A stretch of 6,192 bases of DNA from Candidatus Omnitrophota bacterium (GTDB lineage Bacteria > Omnitrophota > Gorgyraeia > Duberdicusellales > 4484-171), in the NCBI GenBank assembly GCA_023228195.1, contig JALOBR010000061.1:1-6192 (forward strand), read 5' to 3'. This document shows, piece after piece, positions 1-4,859 of this stretch. Positions within the stretch are counted from its first letter, which is position 1; each line of letters begins with the position of its first letter. The notes under the pieces were generated by a model. The model was given only the letters and a program-made list of their open reading frames with translations. It did not search any database and was not told where the DNA came from. A program made the position numbers and the translations under genes.

Positions 1-36
1 GCGCAAAATATAACTTCCAAGGCCACTTATATACAT

Positions 37-165
37 CACAGATGGCCACAGATGGCAAATCGCAGATAGCCGCAGAAAAATCTGCGATTATCCGTTTTTC
101 CGCCTGCGGCGGATCCGCTTATATAGCAAAATATAGGCGGCGGACAAATCTGCGCTAATCTGTGT
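37..165. repeat. Palindromic repeat block with 10-base periodic units
   Basis: A perfect tandem 10-mer, CACAGATGGC, occupies 37-46 and 47-56. Two related 10-base units beginning CGCAGA follow at 61-70 and 71-80. The right side carries the inverted motif TCTG at 149 and 159, again 10 bases apart. The outer CAGA cores (39, 49) and TCTG cores (149, 159) sit symmetrically around position 100.5; 37-43 pairs without mismatch with 158-164. Inside the block, AATCGCAGAT (58-67) is a perfect inverted copy of ATCTGCGATT (80-89). I see no transposase or protein-coding sense here. It looks like a small dispersed non-coding repeat, but copy number cannot be judged from one window. Confidence 0.6.
99..140. 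repeat. Two adjacent GC-rich hairpins inside the repeat block
   Basis: TCCGCC (99-104) and GGCGGA (108-113) form a perfect 6-bp stem around TGC. Directly after it, 115-124 pairs with 131-140 over ten positions, one of them G-T, around a 6-base A-rich loop. The GGCGG motif recurs at 136-140 and in overlapping form into 143. Neither stem is followed by a T-tract on the + strand, so they are not typical intrinsic terminators. They are probably the core of the repeat element. Confidence 0.5.
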
Positions 166-170
166 TATGC

Positions 171-264
171 CTCGCGCTTAATGCACCCGGCGCTTAAAGG
201 CATTGCGCCGGTGTCAACCTTCTGGTTGAGAATTGCGCGAGTATTGCCCCTCTGGGCAAGGAGG
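171..264 (+). promoter_or_regulatory. Structured 5' leader, candidate cis-regulatory RNA
   Basis: A 7-bp closing stem, CTCGCGC (171-177) with GCGCGAG (235-241), encloses two abutting hairpins. The first is CACCCGGCGC (184-193) with GCGCCGGTG (205-213), with one bulged C. The second is TCAACC (214-219) with GGTTGA (224-229) around a TTCT loop. A fourth stem, TTGCCC (244-249) with GGGCAA (254-259), ends at the ribosome-binding site. The result is a three-way junction plus a hairpin touching the Shine-Dalgarno. An alternative stem, AATGC (180-184) with GCATT (200-204), competes with the first inner hairpin, and CCTC (249-252) could pair with GAGG (261-264), so two states are conceivable. I do not recognise a known riboswitch consensus. 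The stems are read from the sequence; the regulatory role is inference. Confidence 0.45.
258..264 (+). promoter_or_regulatory. Strong Shine-Dalgarno for the EF-G paralogue
   Basis: AAGGAGG lies 8 bases before the ATG at 273 and fixes that start. Its first two bases are the end of the 3' arm of the TTGCCC/GGGCAA hairpin, so folding of that hairpin could affect ribosome access. Confidence 0.85.
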
Positions 265-272
265 AAGAAAAT

Positions 273-2282
273 ATGCGAGATGATTTAACAAAAAAGAGGA
301 TTTTCCTTTTATGCGGACACGCCCAATCAGGTAAAACTTCAATTTCTGAAGCCATTCTTTTTAAGTGTGGAGCTACCACTCGCCTAGGAAGAGTTGATGA
401 AGGAACCACTATAAGCGACTATGAAGATGACGAAAAGATAAGAAAAAGTTCGATAAACATGTCGGTTCTTTCTGCTGAATATAAAGGTTCATTTCTGCAA
501 TTTATAGATGTTCCCGGTTATCTGGATTTTATAGGAGAAATGATTTCCGCAAGCCGCGCAGTTGATTTCGGCGTGGTGGTGGTTGACGCGACAGGAGGGG
601 TTGAGGTTGGCACTGAAAAAGCGTGGGATATTTTAAGAAAAGAAAATTTACCGTGCCTTTTTATAGTAAATAAGCTTGATAAAGAAAGTACGGATTATGA
701 AAAAACCGTTGAGGACATCAGAAGCAGTTTAACAAAAAAAGCAATCGCGTTCGCGGGTTTTGAAAAAGGTAAAGTTATAAATATGTTAAAAGATAAAAAT
801 AATCCTAATTATGCAAGTATAATCGAAGCTGTTGCCGAAAGTGATGATGCGCTGCTTGCCAAATACCTCGAAAAAGGCGCGATAGACGAAAAAGAACTGG
901 CAACCGCGCTTAAAAAAGCAATAATAAACGCGCAATTATTTCCGGTTATCCCCATGGCGGCTTTACGGGAAATAGGAAGCGATTGTTTGCTTGAAATGCT
1001 TTTAGAGGTTATGCCTTCTGTAGCAGAGGGCCTGCCGCGTCTTGCAAAAAATACAAAGACAGGAGAAAGCCTGGAAGTTGCGTCAAAAGTAAATACGCAT
1101 TTGGCTGCCCAGGTTTTTAAGACGGTAATTGATCCTTTCGTGGGGCAGCTTAATATTTTCAGGGTATTTTCCGGAAAAATATCTTCAAACAGCGAAATAT
1201 ATAATTCGACAAAAGGTGAAAAAGAAAAAATCAGCCATATTTATACTCCTCAGGGCAAGCAGGAAAATAATCAAGATGCAATTTGCGCCGGGGAAATCGG
1301 AGCAATATCTAAATTAAGAAATACATCAACGCAGGATACTTTCTGCGAGCCGTCATTTCCTCTTGAATTTAGTTCCATAGAATTTCCCGCTCCTTCTTAT
1401 TCTGCTTCCGTTAAACCGAAGACAAGGCAGGATGAGGATAAAATATCAGCGGTCCTTTCGCGTTTAACCAGCGAAGACCCTACATTTAAAGTGTCACGCG
1501 ACGCGCAGACAAAAGAAATGATAATTTCAGGGATGGGGGAACTGCATTTAAGCGTTATTATCGAAAGAATGAAGCGCAAGTATCAGGCAAATGTTGAATT
1601 GGGTACTCCCAAGGTAGCCTATATGGAGACAGTTACGCACTCAGTCAAGGTACAGGGAAAACATAAAAAGCAGTCCGGCGGCCGCGGCCAATATGGCGAT
1701 GTCTGGATTGAGCTCGAGCCCCTCTCAAGAGGGAAAGGTTTCGAGTTTGTGGATAAAATATTCGGGGGAGCCATACCACGCAATTTCATACCTTCCGTTG
1801 AGAAAGGTATAAGAAAAAGCCTGAATGAAGGAATCTTAGCAGGCTATCCGGTTATTGATATAAGAGTTACTCTTTATGATGGTTCTTATCATGATGTTGA
1901 TTCTTCTGATATAGCATTTCAGATCGCAGGTTCAATGGCTTTTAAGAAAGCGCTTGAGCAGGCAGGCAGCGTGCTGCTTGAGCCGATAATGGATGTTGAA
2001 ATCACAGTCCCCGGAGAGTTTATGGGCCAGGTTACCGGCGATATAAATTCCAGGCGAGGCCGTGTGCTTGGAATGGAAGTAAAAGGAAAGAATGAAGTAG
2101 TGAAGGCCCAGATTGCTTTAGTCGAAATGTTTAAGTATGCTTCAGACTTGCGTTCAGTTACCGGCGGACGTGGAAGCTATTCCATGACATTTTCCCATTA
2201 CGAAATCGTTCCGGCAAGGCTCGCCCAAATAGTTATCGGAGGGGCGAAGAAAGAAGCCGAAAAATTAGCAAAGGTAGAATAA
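273..2282 (+). CDS. fusA2: Elongation factor G paralogue, EF-G-2 type translational GTPase
   Basis: This 669-residue protein has the full EF-G architecture, slightly shorter than housekeeping EF-G (about 690-705). The GTPase domain has the P-loop GHAQSGKT (15-22), switch I region 41-65, DVPGY (79-83) and NKLD (133-136). The beta-barrel domain II is about 270-355, domain III about 375-455 with SGMGELHLS (419-427), domain IV about 456-575 and domain V about 576-660 with RRGRVLGME (594-602). The domain IV tip keeps GSYHDVDSS (537-545), including the His that canonical EF-G places in the decoding centre. The segment after the P-loop (GRVDEGTTISDY, 39-50), the absence of the canonical RGIT switch I motif, and Tyr83 where canonical EF-G has the catalytic His of DTPGH all point to the EF-G-2 subfamily known from Thermus and mycobacteria, not the main translocase. 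EF-G catalyses ribosomal translocation with GTP; the role of EF-G-2 proteins is less settled. The start is fixed by AAGGAGG eight bases upstream. A separate housekeeping fusA elsewhere in the genome is expected but not visible. Confidence 0.93.
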   Translation: MRDDLTKKRIFLLCGHAQSGKTSISEAILFKCGATTRLGRVDEGTTISDYEDDEKIRKSSINMSVLSAEYKGSFLQFIDVPGYLDFIGEMISASRAVDFGVVVVDATGGVEVGTEKAWDILRKENLPCLFIVNKLDKESTDYEKTVEDIRSSLTKKAIAFAGFEKGKVINMLKDKNNPNYASIIEAVAESDDALLAKYLEKGAIDEKELATALKKAIINAQLFPVIPMAALREIGSDCLLEMLLEVMPSVAEGLPRLAKNTKTGESLEVASKVNTHLAAQVFKTVIDPFVGQLNIFRVFSGKISSNSEIYNSTKGEKEKISHIYTPQGKQENNQDAICAGEIGAISKLRNTSTQDTFCEPSFPLEFSSIEFPAPSYSASVKPKTRQDEDKISAVLSRLTSEDPTFKVSRDAQTKEMIISGMGELHLSVIIERMKRKYQANVELGTPKVAYMETVTHSVKVQGKHKKQSGGRGQYGDVWIELEPLSRGKGFEFVDKIFGGAIPRNFIPSVEKGIRKSLNEGILAGYPVIDIRVTLYDGSYHDVDSSDIAFQIAGSMAFKKALEQAGSVLLEPIMDVEITVPGEFMGQVTGDINSRRGRVLGMEVKGKNEVVKAQIALVEMFKYASDLRSVTGGRGSYSMTFSHYEIVPARLAQIVIGGAKKEAEKLAKVE

Positions 2283-2288
2283 ATTATA

Positions 2289-2378
2289 AGGTTACGAAAG
2301 TTACGCAGGTTACGTAGGTTACACTAAATCACGATGTTTTTAATGTAACATTCGTAACATCCGTAACCTTCGTAACAT
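2289..2378. repeat. Palindrome of 9-base periodic GTTAC units
   Basis: GTTAC begins at 2291, 2300, 2309 and 2318, exactly 9 bases apart. Its complement GTAAC begins at 2345, 2354, 2363 and 2372, again exactly 9 apart. All four pairs are mirror-symmetric about 2333.5. Pairing 2289-2328 with 2339-2378 gives 33 Watson-Crick pairs out of 40 around a 10-base loop; the mismatches fall almost only in the variable bases between cores. As RNA it would be a long hairpin between the two genes. No T-tract follows it, so a standard intrinsic terminator is unlikely. It fills nearly the whole spacer and ends seven bases before the next ribosome-binding site. Confidence 0.85.
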
Positions 2379-2399
2379 CAGTACAAGGAGCCCAATAAA

Positions 2400-3089
2400 A
2401 TGAAAATTGCCACTTTTGGTTTAAGCATAGAGCCGGGTAAGCAAAAGTATACCTGCGAAAGTTTCGAAAAGCTTGTTAAAAAGTTTTCACCTAAAAAGAT
2501 AAGCCCGTATGTTGCTGAATTTATCGGTGAAGACTTTGCTAAGGCCGATGCGGTTATTTTCGATAGCAGCAAGAAGCTGGATTTTATTTTTATAGACCTG
2601 GAAAAAATAGAAAATCGCCAGATGAAAACAGCCGACGAAAAAGAAAAAGAATTCTTGAAGAAAATTACGGCAAGTTTAGAAAAAGAAAATCTTCTCTGTG
2701 ACCAGGAATTCAGCGAAGAAGAGAAAAATTTTATTAAAAATATTATGCCGGTGACTTTTAAGCCGTGCATAGGCGTGAATGAAGTTTCCGATATGAATAG
2801 TTTGATTGACGCAGTGCTCAAAAAGTCACAAACCCTGCTTTTCTATACAGCCGGAGAAAAAGAAGTTCATGCCTGGGAAGTTAAAAAGGGAAGCACAATA
2901 GTGGAGGCCGCAGGTAAAATCCATACTGACCTTGCAAGAGGTTTTATTAAGGGCGAAGTAATTGATTGTAAGGATTTGGACAGTTTTTTTAATCTGGCCG
3001 AGGCTCGCGCGCGCGGCTTTGCCAAATCGGTTGACAGGGATTACATAATGCAGGAAGGAAATATTATAGAAATAAAATTTAGTGTATAA
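2400..3089 (+). CDS. YchF/Obg-like protein with C-terminal TGS (DUF933) domain but no nucleotide-binding core
   Basis: The C-terminal part (about 145-229) matches the YchF C-terminal TGS-like domain: FYTAGEKEVHAW (148-159), AAGKIHTDLARGFIKGEVI (170-188) and DYIMQEGNIIEIKFSV (214-229). Residues about 64-125 resemble the YchF helical/coiled-coil section, including EFSEEEKNFIKNI (103-115) and the following VTFKPCIGVNE. YchF is normally about 360 residues and opens with GxPNVGKST; this protein has 229 and no P-loop. Its first residues, TFGLSIEPGK (5-14), look like the YchF beta-1 strand joined directly to the region after switch I (the usual TIEPN), and SPKKISPYVAEFIGED (30-45) corresponds to the stretch before the YchF G3 motif, without DxxG. 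I infer an internal loss of the G domain core. YchF binds ribosomes and hydrolyses ATP; this relative probably cannot bind nucleotide but may keep RNA or ribosome contacts. AAGGAG (2385-2390), nine bases before ATG, supports the start. The exact role is unknown. Confidence 0.85.
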   Translation: MKIATFGLSIEPGKQKYTCESFEKLVKKFSPKKISPYVAEFIGEDFAKADAVIFDSSKKLDFIFIDLEKIENRQMKTADEKEKEFLKKITASLEKENLLCDQEFSEEEKNFIKNIMPVTFKPCIGVNEVSDMNSLIDAVLKKSQTLLFYTAGEKEVHAWEVKKGSTIVEAAGKIHTDLARGFIKGEVIDCKDLDSFFNLAEARARGFAKSVDRDYIMQEGNIIEIKFSV

Positions 3090-3093
3090 TTCG

Positions 3094-3137
3094 CATTATC
3101 ATTTTTCCGGCGCGTTGTTACGCTTGAAAAAATAATG
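3094..3137 (+). other. Hairpin in the spacer before purH
   Basis: CATTAT (3094-3099) pairs with ATAATG (3132-3137). After a two-base CA bulge, TTTTTC (3102-3107) pairs with GAAAAA (3126-3131). GCG (3110-3112) can then pair with CGC (3121-3123) near the loop. The stem is A+T-rich and lies between the stop codon at 3087-3089 and the purH ribosome-binding site. It lacks a GC-rich base with a trailing T-run, so calling it a terminator would be a guess. Confidence 0.45.
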
Positions 3138-3159
3138 TGCTCATTAAAAAAGGATTTGT

Positions 3160-4674
3160 ATGGTAAAAGTAAGAAGAGCATTGATCAGTGTGTGGGAGAA
3201 AAAGGGAATTTTGGAACTGGCAAGAAAGCTTGCGGAATATAAAGTAGAAATTATCTCAACCGGGAAAACCGCATCGTTGCTGCGCGCAAGCTCGATACCG
3301 GTAAAGGAAGTTTCTTCTGTCACTTCATTCCCCGAGATACTTTCCGGCCGCGTGAAAACTCTACATCCAAAAATATTCGGAGGAATTCTCGCCAATAAAA
3401 AACATCCCTTACATATGGAAGAAATAAAATCCCTTAGCATTGAACCGATAGACATGGTTGTGGTTAACCTTTATCCGTTTTTATCAAAGCTGGATGAGAA
3501 ACTAACTTTCGACGATATGATGGAATACATTGATATCGGCGGAGTATCTCTGCTTCGCGCCGCAGCAAAGAATTTTAAAAATGTAGCTTCGGTAAGTTCG
3601 CCTTCGCAGTACAAAATGTTAATTGAAGAACTCGATAAAAACAAAGGCGATATCAGCGACGAAGCTTTAAAGGCTTTGGCGCAGGAAGCTTTCTACGCCA
3701 CTAAAGAATATGACAACAGCATATATAATTATTTTGCGTCAAAAGAAGTATTGACTTTAGATTTGGAAAAAATCGCTAATTTACGTTACGGAGAAAATCC
3801 GCATCAAAAGGGTGCTTTGCATAAATTAGCAAAAGCGCAGGAGATAAAATACAAGCAAATTCAGGGCAAGGAACTTTCTTATAACAATCTTCTTGATTTA
3901 GATACGGCAGTTGCGGTAGTGCGTGACTTCGCGGAATGCGCCGTGTCAATCGTAAAGCATGCGTCCATATGCGGGGTAGGGGTAGATAAGAGGCTGTCGC
4001 AAGCTTATAAGAAAGCATACGTTTGCGATCCTATTTCAAGTTTTGGAGGAATAGTGGGCATTAACAGAAAAGTTGACAAGGATACCGCCGAACAATTTAT
4101 GAAAAGCGACTTTAAGGAATGTGTTATCGCGCCTTCCTATTCAAAAGAAGCGTTAAAGGTTTTTTCCGCCAAAAAAAATCTTCGCGTGCTTGAAGCCGAT
4201 TTTCATCCGAAACTAAACTATAGGGATATAAGAGCAACGAGTTTTGGCTACCTTGTGCAGGATAGGGATACGGTTAACATTGAAAAAACAAATCTTAAAA
4301 TAGTAACCAGGAAAAAGCCCACGCAGCAGGAATTAAAAGATATGATGCTTGGGTGGAAAATAGCAAAATATGTAAGGTCGAATGCAATTGTGCTCGCTAA
4401 GAACCAGACAGTTTTAGGCCTCGGCGGAGGCCAGCCTTCAAGGGTAGGTTCGGTAAAGATTGCCCTTGGTATGGTAAAGAAATCGGCTCGCGGCGCAGTG
4501 CTTGCTTCTGACGGCTTTTTCCCAAAAGAAGATGCCATTAAATTTGCTTATAAAAAAGGAATCAGGGCAATAATCCAGCCGGGGGGTTCAATAAGAGACA
4601 ATGATTTGATTAAGCTTTGTGATAAATTAAGAATCAGTATGGTTTTTACAGGTATTCGCCACTTCCGCCATTAA
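3160..4674 (+). CDS. purH: Bifunctional AICAR transformylase / IMP cyclohydrolase PurH
   Basis: PurH catalyses the last two steps of de novo IMP synthesis in the cytoplasm: formyl transfer from 10-formyl-tetrahydrofolate to AICAR, then ring closure. At 504 residues it is complete (family about 505-535). The N-terminal cyclohydrolase (MGS-like) domain covers about 1-145, with SGRVKTLHPK (62-71; Lys66, Thr67), NLYPF (103-107) and YIDIGG (123-128; Asp125). The transformylase part has LRYGENPHQ (208-216), the catalytic pair Lys266-His267, DPISSFGGIVG (290-300), SNAIVLAKN (407-415), GGGQPSRVG (422-430), SDGFFPKED (450-458), IIQPGGSIRD (471-480) and the typical C-terminal end TGIRHFRH (497-504). 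The motif after Lys-His reads ASICG where many bacterial enzymes have ANPCG, a mild divergence. AAGGA (3150-3154) five bases before ATG supports the start. folC lies 185 bases downstream on the same strand, which suits a shared link to folate metabolism. Confidence 0.98.
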   Translation: MVKVRRALISVWEKKGILELARKLAEYKVEIISTGKTASLLRASSIPVKEVSSVTSFPEILSGRVKTLHPKIFGGILANKKHPLHMEEIKSLSIEPIDMVVVNLYPFLSKLDEKLTFDDMMEYIDIGGVSLLRAAAKNFKNVASVSSPSQYKMLIEELDKNKGDISDEALKALAQEAFYATKEYDNSIYNYFASKEVLTLDLEKIANLRYGENPHQKGALHKLAKAQEIKYKQIQGKELSYNNLLDLDTAVAVVRDFAECAVSIVKHASICGVGVDKRLSQAYKKAYVCDPISSFGGIVGINRKVDKDTAEQFMKSDFKECVIAPSYSKEALKVFSAKKNLRVLEADFHPKLNYRDIRATSFGYLVQDRDTVNIEKTNLKIVTRKKPTQQELKDMMLGWKIAKYVRSNAIVLAKNQTVLGLGGGQPSRVGSVKIALGMVKKSARGAVLASDGFFPKEDAIKFAYKKGIRAIIQPGGSIRDNDLIKLCDKLRISMVFTGIRHFRH

Positions 4675-4681
4675 TTCATAT

Positions 4682-4819
4682 AATAACCAATAACCAAGAT
4701 ACAAATTCTAAACAAGTTCCAAATTCCAATAACCAACGGTCAAAATATTTTTCCTGTTTGGATATTGAAATTTGAATATTGAGTATTGTTTGATTATTGT
4801 ATCTTGGAAATTGGTTATT
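4682..4819. repeat. Palindrome of 7-base periodic CAA/TTG units
   Basis: CAA begins at 4688, 4695, 4702, then after an 11-base step at 4713, 4720, 4727, 4734 and 4741. TTG begins at 4758, 4765, 4772, 4779, 4786, then after an 11-base step at 4797, 4804 and 4811. Both series are otherwise spaced exactly 7 bases, and the whole is mirror-symmetric about 4750.5, including the 11-base step. The outer 23 bases (4682-4704 with 4797-4819) pair at 21 positions. Further inward mainly the trinucleotide cores still pair. A five-T run (4818-4822) overlaps the right end, so the folded RNA might weakly terminate, although the stem is A+T-rich. The rest of the 4675-4859 spacer shows no gene and no clear promoter. 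Confidence 0.85.
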
Positions 4820-4859
4820 TTTAGAGTAAAACATCTATTCGTTAACAGACTTTGAATAT

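Noticed and set aside
3..158. Frame open from the left edge to a stop near 156-158, which could be the tail of an upstream gene
   Set aside because: It runs straight through the tandem 10-mers and GC-rich hairpins, its translation follows the repeat pattern, and it resembles no protein family. It is better explained as repeat DNA without stops.
37..165. CRISPR array
   Set aside because: Units are about 10 bases with no spacers of 25-40 bases, and the arrangement is palindromic, not directly repeated throughout. The same reasoning excludes the 9- and 7-base arrays.
244..264. Resemblance of the TCTGGGCA segment to the CTGGGC element of ZTP riboswitches, tempting because purH is nearby
   Set aside because: The required upstream half with GACTGGC and its pseudoknot partner is absent, and the leader sits before the EF-G paralogue, not before purH.
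194..409. 71-codon minus-strand frame over the leader and the start of the EF-G paralogue
   Set aside because: It lies opposite a clearly coding region and structured leader, has no family resemblance, and is a shadow frame.
2283..2399. Intrinsic terminator after the EF-G paralogue
   Set aside because: The hairpin is very long with evenly spaced mismatches and is followed by TCAGTACAAGG, not a T-tract.
2378..2821. 147-codon minus-strand frame, Ser/Phe/Lys-rich
   Set aside because: It is antisense to the YchF relative, whose protein shows recognisable conserved motifs. The composition is what reverse reading of Lys/Glu-rich A+T-rich genes gives.
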